A stretch of 64,000 nt of DNA from Rhodococcus sp. Leaf247 (GCF_001426185.1 NZ_LMRP01000001.1:631372-695371), one strand, 5' to 3'; shown: positions 8,269 through 16,977, numbered from the stretch's first letter. Notes: a model not told the origin generated them from the sequence alone. Program-made: numbers and translations.

Positions 8269-9912
8269 TCATAAGTGCTGAGAGTAGGCAGGTGCGGACG
8301 CAACCGACATGGTTCGACTCGGCGTGATCGGAACTGTTCGTGCATGCCCGGGGATGGCATCGAGGAGTTCACGCGTGTACTCCTGCTGCGGGTCGTCGAA
8401 GATCGCTGCGGTGGTGCCGAACTCGACGATCGAGCCCGACTGCATCACCGCCACGGTGTCGCTGATCTGCCGCACCACCGCGAGATCGTGGGAGATGAAG
8501 AGATAACTCAGGGACAGCTCCCGCTGGAGCTCGTCGAGGAGTGCGAGAATCTGCGCCTGCACCGACACGTCGAGCGCGGATACCGGCTCGTCCAGAACCA
8601 CCAGGTCCGGACGCAGCGCCAACGCCCGCGCGATGGCCACTCGCTGACGCTGTCCACCGGACAGTTCGGCAGGGCGTCGCGCCAGATGGTCCGAGCTCAG
8701 AGCTACCTGGTCGATCAGCTCCTCCACTCTCGCAGCGCGCTCGGCGGACGTCCCGATCCTGAACGCATCCAACGGCTCTCGCACGATGTCGCGGATACGC
8801 ATCGACGGATTCAGCGACGCGTAGGGATTCTGGTAGACGATCTGGATGCGCCGACGCAGCTCCCGCAGCCGAGCTCCGCGCAACGTTCCCACCTCGATAC
8901 CGTCGAACGTGACCGATCCGGAGGTCGCCGTCTCGAGACCCGTCGCGATCCGAGCGACCGTCGATTTACCCGACCCCGATTCACCGACGATGGACAGGGT
9001 CCGACCGCGCTCGACGGTGAAGGAGACGTCGCGGACGGCGTCCAGGTGGACACCGCGGCCGATCCGGAACGTCTTGGACACGCCCGACACGGTGAGGACG
9101 GTCGACACTGGGACCGCGGAGTCCGGTCGCAGCGCCGTGTTCAGGGACGGCGCCGCAGCGAGAAGAGATCGCGTGTACGCGTGGCGCGGTGTCGACAGAA
9201 TCTCCGCGGTGGGGCCCGTCTCGACGATCTCGCCGTCCTTCATGACGATGATGCGGTCGGCTCGGTCGGCCGCCACACCGAGATCGTGCGTGATCAACAG
9301 AACGCCGGCTCCGGTCTCGGCGATCCGCGCGTCGAGGTGGTCGAGAATGCGACGCTGCACCGTGACGTCCAGCGCACTCGTGGGTTCGTCGGCTATCACC
9401 AATTCCGGTCGGCACGCGAGGGCGATCCCGATCAGCACTCGTTGACGCTGCCCTCCGGACAGGTCCTGCGGATACTGACGGGCGCGTACCTCCGGGTTGT
9501 CGAGTCCGGCGTCCGCCAGGATCTGCACGGCTTCGATGCGAGCCGAGCGACGACTGGCGAGACCGTGCACCCGCAGCACTTCGGCCACCTGCTCGCCGAC
9601 GCGCAGAACAGGGTTCAGCGACGTCGTGGGATCCTGCGGAACCAGGCCGATGTGTCGGCCCCGCAACCGGTCGAGCGCCTTGTCCGACGCAGTGTCGATC
9701 CGCTCGCCGTCGAAGGACACCGATCCGCCGGTGATGTGTCCGGTGCCGGCGAGGAGACCGATGATCGCATGCGCGGTCGTCGACTTCCCCGATCCGGATT
9801 CTCCGACGATCGCGACCACCTCTCCGCGATCGACGGTGAAGGACACCCCGCGCACCGCCGCAGTGTCGCCGTATCCGACGGCGAGATCGCGGACCTCGAG
9901 AACGGCGCTCAT
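8269..9912 (-). CDS. Oligopeptide-type ABC transporter, fused double ATPase
   Basis: A 547-residue protein carrying two complete ABC ATPase domains in one chain, like a DppD-DppF fusion. Each half has Walker A (GESGSGKST), a signature (LSGGQRQRV) and Walker B with the DEPTSALD or DEPVSALD sequence. It would power uptake through the two permeases encoded immediately upstream. The GTG/ATG choice is clear because the ATG at 9912 overlaps the permease stop by 4 bp (ATGA). It is the last gene of the long sulfur-linked operon starting near 16.97 kb. Confidence 0.93.
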   Translation of the reverse strand: MSAVLEVRDLAVGYGDTAAVRGVSFTVDRGEVVAIVGESGSGKSTTAHAIIGLLAGTGHITGGSVSFDGERIDTASDKALDRLRGRHIGLVPQDPTTSLNPVLRVGEQVAEVLRVHGLASRRSARIEAVQILADAGLDNPEVRARQYPQDLSGGQRQRVLIGIALACRPELVIADEPTSALDVTVQRRILDHLDARIAETGAGVLLITHDLGVAADRADRIIVMKDGEIVETGPTAEILSTPRHAYTRSLLAAAPSLNTALRPDSAVPVSTVLTVSGVSKTFRIGRGVHLDAVRDVSFTVERGRTLSIVGESGSGKSTVARIATGLETATSGSVTFDGIEVGTLRGARLRELRRRIQIVYQNPYASLNPSMRIRDIVREPLDAFRIGTSAERAARVEELIDQVALSSDHLARRPAELSGGQRQRVAIARALALRPDLVVLDEPVSALDVSVQAQILALLDELQRELSLSYLFISHDLAVVRQISDTVAVMQSGSIVEFGTTAAIFDDPQQEYTRELLDAIPGHARTVPITPSRTMSVASAPAYSQHL

Positions 9913-10802
9913 CGACGTCCCTCCCTGTCCAGTGCGTGACCGACGCGGTGAGCCGAGAGCACCACCGCCACGATCACCAGACCGGGCAGCGTGGTCATCC
10001 ACCACGCGGTGGCGAGGAAGTTGCGGCCTTCCGAGATCAACGATCCCCATTCGGGCGTCGGGGGTACAGCTCCGAAACCGAGGAAGCTCAATGAGGACAC
10101 CGCCAGTACTGCCATGCCGAATTCCACTGCAGCGAGCGCGATCACAGGGCCGTAGGAGTTGCGGAGTATGTGTCGACGGAACACGTCGAACCACCGCACG
10201 CCCGACGCGTAGGCAGCTTCGACGTAGAGCGACCGCCGGACCCGGAGCACCTCGGACCGCATCACGCGGGCGAAGTTCGCCACCAGGGTCACCCCGACGG
10301 CGATGGCGACGTTGACGGTGCCGAAGCCCAGGGCGGTGACCAACGCCAGTGACAACAGCAGGGTGGGGATGGACAGCAGGACGTCGACGACGCGCATCAG
10401 CACCGCGTCCACGACACCGCCGACCGCACCCGCGAGAAGTCCCAGAAGGGACCCGGCGACCAGGGCGATCGCTACGGCGAGTAGTGTTGCCGTCAGGGAC
10501 AGTCCGGACCCGTGGACGACGCGGGTGAACACGTCGCGACCGATGTTGTCGGTCCCGAACCAGTGGGCGGCACTGGGTGGTTGCAGCTTGTCGGCCGGCA
10601 CGCCGGTCAACGGATCGCCGCCCGCGAACAGCGACGGGGACACCGCGAAACCCACTGCGAGGAGAAGCACGAGGACCGACAGCGCGAGGCCGGCGCGGCG
10701 CAGGACGGCACGCACCCCGACACGTCGTCGGCCCGGCGGGGTGTCGGCGGACTCGGATGCTCGGTCCACGGGGACGAGGTCACGCGTCAAGATGTCAGAC
10801 AT
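9909..10802 (-). CDS. Oligopeptide-type ABC transporter permease (DppC-like)
   Basis: A 297-residue inner-membrane permease with an N-terminal cytoplasmic tail, one anchoring helix (LALSVLVLLLAVGFAVSPSLF), the DppC-type periplasmic segment HWFGTDNIGRDVFTRVVHG, and the permease EAA loop (VEAAYASGVRWFDVFRRHILRN, with the key residues E-A-A and G). It overlaps the DppB-like permease by 8 bp upstream and the ATPase by 4 bp downstream, so the subunits are translationally coupled. Confidence 0.92.
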   Translation of the reverse strand: MSDILTRDLVPVDRASESADTPPGRRRVGVRAVLRRAGLALSVLVLLLAVGFAVSPSLFAGGDPLTGVPADKLQPPSAAHWFGTDNIGRDVFTRVVHGSGLSLTATLLAVAIALVAGSLLGLLAGAVGGVVDAVLMRVVDVLLSIPTLLLSLALVTALGFGTVNVAIAVGVTLVANFARVMRSEVLRVRRSLYVEAAYASGVRWFDVFRRHILRNSYGPVIALAAVEFGMAVLAVSSLSFLGFGAVPPTPEWGSLISEGRNFLATAWWMTTLPGLVIVAVVLSAHRVGHALDREGRR

Positions 10803-11781
10803 TCGCCTTCTCCTGCGTCGTCGACGGTGTGGTCGAGTGTGTGCGGTGATCGGCGACGATGCGCGGGTCGATCAACGGGTAGAGCAGGTCGACCAGGAGG
10901 TTGACGGCCACGAAGACCAGTGACGAGAGCACGACGATGCCCTGCACGACCGGAATGTCCTGGGCCATCACCGATGTCTGCGTCAACCGACCCACACCGG
11001 CGCGCGAGAACACTGTCTCCACCACGACGGATCCGGCGAGCAGAGTGCCGACGAGTACCCCCGCGATGGTGAACGCCGGGATCGACGACAACCGGAGTAT
11101 GTGCCGGGACTGCACCCGTCGGCGCGGCACTCCTTTGGCCCGCGCGACATCGACGAACGGTTGACGCCACGTGGTGCTCATGCTGGTCGCCAGCACCTGA
11201 GCGATCACCGCGCCGGTCGGCAGGGCAAGGGTGACCGCCGGGAGCACCAGGCTCGGGACACCCGCATCACCGAACGCCGGGAACCACCGGAGTCGGAACG
11301 AGAAGAGCTGCAGCAGGAGCAGACCCACCCAGAACGTCGGAACGGCGACTCCGAGCGGCGGCAGCGAGAGCAAGGCGGTCCGCAGCCACGAGACCTGCGT
11401 GTAGGTCGCGACATAGGCGACCGAGCTTCCGAACAGCACCGCCAGGACCAATGCCGTTCCCGCCAACGCCAGAGTGCTGGGCAGGGCGTCGAGAATCGCC
11501 GTGGTCACGCTCTGCCCGGTGGAGATCGAGTATCCGAAGTCACCGCGGACGGCAGCACCGAGCGAGTGCAGGTACTGCGTCCAGACCGACTGGTCGAGGC
11601 CGTAGCGCGCCTGCAGCTCGGCCACTGCTGCCGCGTCCACCGGAGTCCCCGATCCGGCCGAGTCGACGGCCAGACTCACCGGGTCCGACGGCAGCAGGAA
11701 CAGCACCACGAACGAGATCGTGAACGCCGCCCACAACACCAGTAGCGCTTGCCCGACACGCTGTGCGAGGTAACGGAGCAC
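10795..11781 (-). CDS. Oligopeptide-type ABC transporter permease (DppB-like)
   Basis: A 328-residue permease of the DppB/OppB type: an N-terminal helix (LRYLAQRVGQALLVLWAAFTISF), a long periplasmic loop and five further helices with the EAA-type loop RAKGVPRRRVQSRHILR. The GTG at 11781 is chosen as start because it lies 2 bases after the binding-protein stop and gives the standard DppB N-terminus; upstream codons belong to the binding-protein gene in another frame. Confidence 0.9.
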   Translation of the reverse strand: MLRYLAQRVGQALLVLWAAFTISFVVLFLLPSDPVSLAVDSAGSGTPVDAAAVAELQARYGLDQSVWTQYLHSLGAAVRGDFGYSISTGQSVTTAILDALPSTLALAGTALVLAVLFGSSVAYVATYTQVSWLRTALLSLPPLGVAVPTFWVGLLLLQLFSFRLRWFPAFGDAGVPSLVLPAVTLALPTGAVIAQVLATSMSTTWRQPFVDVARAKGVPRRRVQSRHILRLSSIPAFTIAGVLVGTLLAGSVVVETVFSRAGVGRLTQTSVMAQDIPVVQGIVVLSSLVFVAVNLLVDLLYPLIDPRIVADHRTHSTTPSTTQEKANV

Positions 11782-11783
11782 GA

Positions 11784-13400
11784 CTACCGCCCACTCAACC
11801 AGGTGTCGAAGAACTGGAGCCTGGCCGAGGCCTCGAACTTCAGGTCCTGCACGGCCGACGATGCGCCGATCGCCTGGGACAGCTCGATCGTCGGGATCCA
11901 CAGGCCGTTGTCCAGCACCTGTTGCTGTGCCTGCGCGACGAGGGCGTTGCGCTCCGCCGTGTCCGTCGCCGACAGTTCGTCCGTCAGCAGAGTGTCCAGC
12001 GCCGGGATGGGGCCGCGTGCGTTGAGGTTTCGTCCGTCGACCGCGAACGTGGCGCGAAGGATGTCTCCGTCGGCGCGTGTGCTGTTGTAGTAGGTGGAGT
12101 CGTAGTCCTTGGTGCCCTGGCGCGCTGTCGCTTCCTGGTTCGACACCAGCTCGAGCTGCAGGTCGATTCCCACTGTGCGTAGTTGCTGCTGGGTGAGCTC
12201 GAGAATCGCCTGATTCCCCGCGAAGACAGGCGCGAACATGACGGAGAAGCTCAGCCTCTGCCCGTTCTTCTCTCGGATCCCGTCCGCACCGGGCACCCAC
12301 CCGGCCTCGTCCAGGATCGACTGGGCCTTCGCAGCATCGTGGGTGACCTCGGGGAGTGCCACATAGCCCGGCGTCGTGCCGGCCAACGTGCTTGTCGCGG
12401 GCTTGAAATCGGGTCCGAGCACCGTGTCGACGAGTTCCTGCCGGTCGATCGCGGGCACCAGTGCGGCGCGGACAGCCGGGTCCTGCAGCACCCCACGCGC
12501 GACATTGGGCTGGAAGCCGAACGGCATACCGGGATTGGACGTCGTCAGGACCCGGCCTCCCGTCGCCTCGATCTGCGGGGCATCCTGCGGCAGAGCATCA
12601 CTGACGGCATCGAGCTGGTCCGACGACAGACTTCCGGTACGGACCCCCGATTCGGGAACGATGGTGAACTCGATCGAGTCGAGGTAGGCCTCGCCGTCGT
12701 GCCCGAAGACGTCGGATCCCCACGCGTATCCGGTGCGCTTGGCCAGAGTGACCGAACGGTCCTGCTGGTAGTCGGCGTACGTGAACGGGCCCGACCCGAC
12801 ATTCGTGCCGAGGCACCGGGCCTCCGCCGACTCCGCGGTCGTCACCGGAGCCTGGATACCGAGTTGCGCTGTCGAACTCGCCTGGAGGAACTGCGCATTC
12901 GGGGCAGCGAAGTCGACCCGCGCTGTGAGCGGGTCCACCACGGTGGTCCCCTGGTATCCGGTCAGGTAACTCCCGGCGAGTGGCGCTTTCGCCGCACCGA
13001 CGGTGGTGACGATGGAGTCGAAGGTGCCCTTGACCGCGGCCGCGTCCACCGGTGTGCCGTCACTGAAGGTGGCTCCGTCCTTCAGGTGGAAGGTGAAGGA
13101 CTTCGCATCCGGGCTCACCTCCCACCTGTCCGCGAGCCAGGGTTCGATCTCTCCGGTATCGGGATCCTGATCGGTCAGTGAGTCGACCACTTGGCGCACC
13201 ACGTAGATGGTCTGATTGGTGCCCGCCTGCGCCGGGTCCGAGCAGGTGGGTGCGCCCGAGAGCCCGTACCGCAGTGTGCCTCCCGGCTGCGCCGGTCCGG
13301 CGTCGGCGGAGGATGTCGTCGCGTTGCCGGCGCAGCCGGCCAGCAGTGACGTGGCCGCGGCGAGTGAGCCGAGGCCGAGTAGGACGGAACGAGTGGACAC
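11784..13400 (-). CDS. Oligopeptide-type ABC transporter substrate-binding lipoprotein
   Basis: A 538-residue family 5 solute-binding protein. It begins with a lipoprotein signal peptide ending in the lipobox LAGC (Cys about 23), so it would be tethered outside the membrane. The conserved start of the mature domain (GGTLRYGL) and the WEVSPDAKSFTFHLKDGATFSDGTPVDA block are typical of the Dpp/Opp/Nik group. The start is a GTG at 13400 with GGAG 9 bases upstream. Sharing an operon with an amino-acid importer and a SAM riboswitch suggests a sulfur-containing ligand rather than general peptides; this is inference. Confidence 0.92.
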   Translation of the reverse strand: MSTRSVLLGLGSLAAATSLLAGCAGNATTSSADAGPAQPGGTLRYGLSGAPTCSDPAQAGTNQTIYVVRQVVDSLTDQDPDTGEIEPWLADRWEVSPDAKSFTFHLKDGATFSDGTPVDAAAVKGTFDSIVTTVGAAKAPLAGSYLTGYQGTTVVDPLTARVDFAAPNAQFLQASSTAQLGIQAPVTTAESAEARCLGTNVGSGPFTYADYQQDRSVTLAKRTGYAWGSDVFGHDGEAYLDSIEFTIVPESGVRTGSLSSDQLDAVSDALPQDAPQIEATGGRVLTTSNPGMPFGFQPNVARGVLQDPAVRAALVPAIDRQELVDTVLGPDFKPATSTLAGTTPGYVALPEVTHDAAKAQSILDEAGWVPGADGIREKNGQRLSFSVMFAPVFAGNQAILELTQQQLRTVGIDLQLELVSNQEATARQGTKDYDSTYYNSTRADGDILRATFAVDGRNLNARGPIPALDTLLTDELSATDTAERNALVAQAQQQVLDNGLWIPTIELSQAIGASSAVQDLKFEASARLQFFDTWLSGR

Positions 13401-13451
13401 GGGGGTGTCTCCGATTCTTCGACGATGGTGTGGTGACGGGTGCGGCGCGGG

Positions 13452-13958
13452 CTAGGCCGCGATGGCTTTCTCGAAGGGGTGGATTCCGATGGACTCGGAC
13501 GGCAAGCCCTGGTCGTAGAGCGGCCGATAGCCGGCGGCGAGATACAGCGCGACCGCTTCCGGCTGGTTCCAGCCGGTGGTCAGGTAGATCCGTCGGTAGC
13601 CCCGGTCGCGTGCACTGCGTTCGAGTTCCGAGACCACCAGACGCCCGAACCCCTTACCGCGATAAGCCCTGGCAGTCCAGATACGTTTCAACTCTGCTGT
13701 CCGACAGTCGAATCGACGGTACGCACCGCCGGCGATCGGCACTCCACACAGGACGGCGACGATCAACGCACCGTGCGGAGCCGCGAATTCGTCGCCCGGG
13801 TACGACTCGAGTTCTTCGCGCAGTTCGTCCGGACTTCGTCCGTACCGTGACGCGTACTCGCGCGCGAGGTCCTGCAGGAGCGGCGCGGCCAGCGGGTCGT
13901 CCTGCGTGATGCTCATGAACTGGATCCCGGAGTCCCCGATGCCGGCGTCGACGGTCAC
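13452..13958 (-). CDS. GNAT family N-acetyltransferase
   Basis: A 168-residue GNAT protein that would acetylate an amine with acetyl-CoA. The acetyl-CoA-binding motif A is visible as ARAYRGKGFGRLVVSELE (R/Q-x-x-G-x-G/A; about 93-110), followed by the GYRRIYLTT and ALYLAAGYRP segments. The GTG at 13958 overlaps the stop of the preceding binding-protein gene (GTGA); an internal ATG at 13916 is the alternative. GNAT enzymes encoded among amino-acid ABC genes are known in the S-alkylcysteine operons of Gram-positive bacteria (SnaA-type), and the SAM riboswitch upstream supports a similar role here. Confidence 0.87.
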   Translation of the reverse strand: MTVDAGIGDSGIQFMSITQDDPLAAPLLQDLAREYASRYGRSPDELREELESYPGDEFAAPHGALIVAVLCGVPIAGGAYRRFDCRTAELKRIWTARAYRGKGFGRLVVSELERSARDRGYRRIYLTTGWNQPEAVALYLAAGYRPLYDQGLPSESIGIHPFEKAIAA

Positions 13959-14923
13959 TGCCGCGGAAGTCCGGGCGGGTTGATCTCCGAGGACTGCACG
14001 GCTTCGCTCTGCAGACCCCAGCGATCGAGAACCTTCTGGTAGCTGCCGTCCTCGATCGCGTGGTCGATGGCGTCGTGCACGGCCTGGATGAGCCCGTTGT
14101 CCTTCTTCGTCAACACAGCGATCTCACCCTGAAGTGCATCACCGGCGCCGGACAGGGTGCCCACCACTTCCGTCTCCCCACCGGTCGCGGCGTGGTAGAT
14201 CGCGGACGGGTTGGGGCCGAGGTAGCCGTCGATACGCCCCGAGCCCAAGGCGAGGTAGTAGTCCGATGTCTGCTGGTAGTAGGCGATCTCGGCAGGAGCG
14301 AGACCCTCCGCCACGTTCTGCGCGTTCCAGTCCACCAGGAGCTGCTCCTGGTTCGTTCCGGAACCGACACCGATCTTCTTCCCGGCGATGTCCTGCCTCT
14401 TCGACACTGTCCAGCCGCTGTCCTTCTTCGCCTCGAACGCGATGTTGTCCAGTCGGTAGGTGGCGAAGTCGTACTTGTCCTTCCGTTCCTCGGTCACCGT
14501 CACGTTGGAGATGAACACGTCGTTCTCGCCCGAATCGACCTTGACGAAGTTCTGCGACCAGTCGGCGACCTCGATCTGCGGAGTGAGACCGAGGATGTCG
14601 GCGATCAGATACGAGAAGTCGACCTCGGAGCCGACGGTCGTGGTGTCGTCGGTGGCGTAGAAGCGCAGCGGCGGCGCCGTGCCGCTGGCTCCGGTGACGA
14701 CGAGGGTGCCGCGGTCGCGGATGGCCTGCGGGACCTCGGCCGCGATCTCGTCGACCTTCTCCGCGCGGACTCGTCCCGACTGTTCGGGAGTGAGGTCGAA
14801 AACCTGGCCTTCGGTCGTGACGACCTCGGACTCGGCGGTCGGCTCAGTGCACGCCGTCGCGGTCAGGGTGACGGCGGCGAATGCGGCGGTGAGCAGGGCG
14901 ACGGTTCTTCGTGGTGCGGACAT
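13955..14923 (-). CDS. Polar amino-acid ABC transporter substrate-binding lipoprotein
   Basis: A 322-residue family 3 solute-binding protein. The signal peptide ends in TATAC (lipidated Cys about 25). The type I/II fold motifs are present: GSEVDFSYLIADILGL, DVFISNVTVTEERKDKYDFATY and the hinge GKKIGVGSGTNQEQLL. Members of this family bind glutamine, histidine, cystine or related amino acids; the riboswitch-controlled operon argues for a sulfur amino acid or derivative. It lies between its ATPase gene (44 bp upstream) and the GNAT gene (4 bp overlap). Confidence 0.92.
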   Translation of the reverse strand: MSAPRRTVALLTAAFAAVTLTATACTEPTAESEVVTTEGQVFDLTPEQSGRVRAEKVDEIAAEVPQAIRDRGTLVVTGASGTAPPLRFYATDDTTTVGSEVDFSYLIADILGLTPQIEVADWSQNFVKVDSGENDVFISNVTVTEERKDKYDFATYRLDNIAFEAKKDSGWTVSKRQDIAGKKIGVGSGTNQEQLLVDWNAQNVAEGLAPAEIAYYQQTSDYYLALGSGRIDGYLGPNPSAIYHAATGGETEVVGTLSGAGDALQGEIAVLTKKDNGLIQAVHDAIDHAIEDGSYQKVLDRWGLQSEAVQSSEINPPGLPRQ

Positions 14924-14966
14924 GGCTGTTCCTTGTGGGTGAGAAGTACACGACGAGTGGGGGGTG

Positions 14967-15749
14967 TCAGAGAACGTGTGCGAGGAACGCCTTGGTGCGT
15001 TCCTGTGTCGGTGAATCGAGGAGTTCCGCGGGAGTGCCCTGCTCGACGATCACGCCGCCGTCCATGAAGACCACTGTGTCGGCGATCTCCCGAGCGAACG
15101 CGACTTCGTGCGTGACGATGACGAGCGTCGCCCCGTCCCTCGCGAGGTCCCGGATGACTTCGAGAACCTCTCCCACCAGTTCGGGATCCAGCGCCGAGGT
15201 GGGCTCGTCGAACAGGATCACCTTCGGTCGCAGAGCCAGCGCCCGAGCGATGGCGACGCGTTGCTGTTGACCACCGGACAGGCGACGGGGATAGTCGTGG
15301 GCCTTGGATCCGACACCGACACGCTCGAGCAGCGCGAGTGCCTCGGACTCGACCTCGGAACGCGGGCGCTTCTGCGCCGACACCGGCGCCTCGACCACGT
15401 TCTCCAGCACGGTCAGGTGCGGGAAGAGGTTGAAGTTCTGGAAGACGAACCCGATCCTCGATCGCTGTCGAAGAATCTCCCGGCCGCTGAGTTCGTGGAG
15501 CTTGGCGCCTCTGCGGCGATATCCGACCAGGTCACCGTCGACGCGAACCGTTCCTCGATCGACCTTCTCGAGGTGGTTGAGCACCCGCAGGAGTGTCGAT
15601 TTCCCGGACCCGGACGGGCCGATGATCGCGGTGACCTCACCCGGACGAACGACGAGGTCCACGCCGTCGAGAACCTTCAGCGCACCGAAGGACTTGTGCA
15701 CTCCTCGCACCTCGACCGCGTACGTGGAGTCGTCGACGGAATGCGTCAT
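14967..15749 (-). CDS. Polar amino-acid ABC transporter ATPase (GlnQ-type)
   Basis: A 260-residue single ABC ATPase with Walker A GPSGSGKST (about 43-51), Q-loop QNFNLFPHLTVLENV, signature LSGGQQQRV, Walker B VILFDEPTSALDPE and the H-loop VTHE. This pattern is that of amino-acid importers (GlnQ, TcyC/TcyN). It overlaps the permease gene by 4 bp upstream. Confidence 0.94.
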   Translation of the reverse strand: MTHSVDDSTYAVEVRGVHKSFGALKVLDGVDLVVRPGEVTAIIGPSGSGKSTLLRVLNHLEKVDRGTVRVDGDLVGYRRRGAKLHELSGREILRQRSRIGFVFQNFNLFPHLTVLENVVEAPVSAQKRPRSEVESEALALLERVGVGSKAHDYPRRLSGGQQQRVAIARALALRPKVILFDEPTSALDPELVGEVLEVIRDLARDGATLVIVTHEVAFAREIADTVVFMDGGVIVEQGTPAELLDSPTQERTKAFLAHVL

Positions 15750-16705
15750 CGTGTTGCTCCTCTCGGGGCGAAGGTGATGTCGGAGAATCGCTTCCGTATC
15801 TGCTGCAGTGGTGTCAGCGGGACGGTGCGTACCGCACCCTTCGCGTAGTGGCGCTCCACGTAGAACTGCACGATCGACAGAATCGACGTGAGGATGACGT
15901 ACCAGACTGTCGCCACCATCAGAAGCGGAACGACGCGGCCGCTGCGGCCGTAGATGACCTGCACTTGATAGAACAGCTCGGCGATCGCCATGACCGACAC
16001 GATGGACGTGCCTTTGAACAGGCTGATGACTTCGTTCGCCGCATTCGGCAGGATCCCCCGCATCGCCTGCGGGAGAACGATCGTGAAGAATTCACGCCGC
16101 TTCGGGATACCGAGCGCCGCAGCTGCTTCCAGCTGACCCTGGTCGACCGAGATGATGCCGGCACGGACGATCTCGGCGGAGTACGCCGCCTGGTGCAGAG
16201 CCAGACCGATGATGGCCGCCGTGGAGCCGCTGATCACGTTGTTGACGTCGAACCGGAAGAAGCTGGGACCGAACGGTATTCCGAGCGACAGCGTCTGATA
16301 GAGGTACGCGATGTTGAACCAGAACAGCAGCTGGACGATGAGCGGGATGGATCGGAAGGCCCAGATGTAGAACCAGGCGATCACCTGGAGAACCGGATTG
16401 GACGACAGTCGCGCCACAGCCAGCGCGATACCGATCGCGAAACCGATCAACGTTCCCCAGAACGTCAATTGGATGGTCAGCCAGAGTGCCGACATGACCG
16501 ATGCGGCCGTGAAGTACTGGGCGAAGGTCCCCCAGTCCCATCCGGCGTTCGTGGCCAGCCCGTGCCCGAACTGGGCCACCACCACCAGCGTGGCGACGGC
16601 GATGATCCACCGCCAGGGATGCCAGGTCCGCGCGACGACGAGGTCCTCGTCACGGACGTCCTCCTCCGCGGCGGCCGCGGAGGGACGTGCGTCGAGTTGC
16701 GTCAC
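15746..16705 (-). CDS. Polar amino-acid ABC transporter permease, first structural gene of the operon
   Basis: A 319-residue HisM/GlnP-type permease: a cytoplasmic N-terminus of about 35 residues, an extra N-terminal helix (WIIAVATLVVVAQFGHGLA) and a core of about five helices with the EAA loop QLEAAAALGIPKRREFFTIVLPQA. The start is the GTG at 16705. It lacks a clear Shine-Dalgarno sequence, and its first two bases overlap the stop codon of a small upstream frame (GTGA), which suggests translational coupling. Confidence 0.91.
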   Translation of the reverse strand: MTQLDARPSAAAAEEDVRDEDLVVARTWHPWRWIIAVATLVVVAQFGHGLATNAGWDWGTFAQYFTAASVMSALWLTIQLTFWGTLIGFAIGIALAVARLSSNPVLQVIAWFYIWAFRSIPLIVQLLFWFNIAYLYQTLSLGIPFGPSFFRFDVNNVISGSTAAIIGLALHQAAYSAEIVRAGIISVDQGQLEAAAALGIPKRREFFTIVLPQAMRGILPNAANEVISLFKGTSIVSVMAIAELFYQVQVIYGRSGRVVPLLMVATVWYVILTSILSIVQFYVERHYAKGAVRTVPLTPLQQIRKRFSDITFAPRGATR

Positions 16706-16752
16706 CGGACGAACCGGGAGAAAGGGTCAGGGGTCGAGACGGCAGGGCACAT
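16702..16752 (-). CDS. Possible second small upstream ORF (16 codons) coupled to the permease start
   Basis: ATG at 16752, sixteen codons (M-C-P-A-V-S-T-P-D-P-F-S-R-F-V-R), then TGA at 16702-16704. That TGA overlaps the permease GTG as GTGA. A weak AAAGG lies 9 bases upstream. It starts with Met-Cys and contains one cysteine codon. The permease has no ribosome site of its own, which makes re-initiation after this frame plausible. I cannot tell a real coupling peptide from chance without ribosome data. Confidence 0.35.
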   Translation of the reverse strand: MCPAVSTPDPFSRFVR

Positions 16753-16789
16753 CGGGGGGCCTTTCGAGGCGGGAGGTGAGGGGCGCGAG

Positions 16790-16867
16790 TCAGAAGCAGC
16801 GCGTACAGACGCAGGTGCTCACTCGGCACAGGTCGACGTGCAGGCGTCGCCGCAGATCGTGGTTCAT
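16790..16867 (-). CDS. Cysteine-rich leader peptide (25 aa)
   Basis: ATG at 16867, stop TGA at 16790-16792. The peptide ends H-V-D-L-C-R-V-S-T-C-V-C-T-R-C-F, with cysteines at 14, 19, 21 and 24. AGGAG lies 5 bases before the ATG. The basic N-terminal part followed by 'HVDLCRV' and a Cys-rich tail is the pattern of the short actinobacterial leader peptides found before sulfur and cysteine genes, where ribosome stalling at Cys codons is thought to sense cysteinyl-tRNA. Its Shine-Dalgarno sequence directly abuts the P1 helix of the riboswitch. Confidence 0.82.
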   Translation of the reverse strand: MNHDLRRRLHVDLCRVSTCVCTRCF

Positions 16868-16877
16868 CGGTGCTCCT

Positions 16878-16974
16878 CCATCGGTCCTGGCGGTAGCACC
16901 CACACCCTCGACAGGAGAGGGGGGTTGCTGCGACGTCGACGAGCCAGGTCTCTCGGTCGCTCCTGATGGTGAGC
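16878..16974 (-). ncRNA. SAM-I-clan riboswitch (S-box-like)
   Basis: Read on the minus strand, the region shows in order: P1 5' strand CCATC (16969-16965), the conserved ATCAGGAG, P2 strand GCGAC (16960-16956), kink-turn-like GAGAGA, CCTGGC (16948-16943), P2 return GTCGC (16934-16930), the invariant GCAACC (16928-16923), a P3 hairpin (ACCC..CCCTC/GAGGG..GGGT), GGTGCTACC, GCCAGG (16891-16886; complementary to CCTGGC, so a likely pseudoknot), and P1 3' strand GATGG (16882-16878). Order and conserved bases match SAM-I-type aptamers; the long P4 of classic SAM-I is missing, so SAM-I/IV or SAM-IV is possible. Confidence 0.85.
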
Positions 16975-16977
16975 AGA

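Noticed and set aside
12061..12110. TGTAGTAG-like half site as a third copy of the NRPS palindrome
   Set aside because: It lies inside the binding-protein gene and has no second arm.
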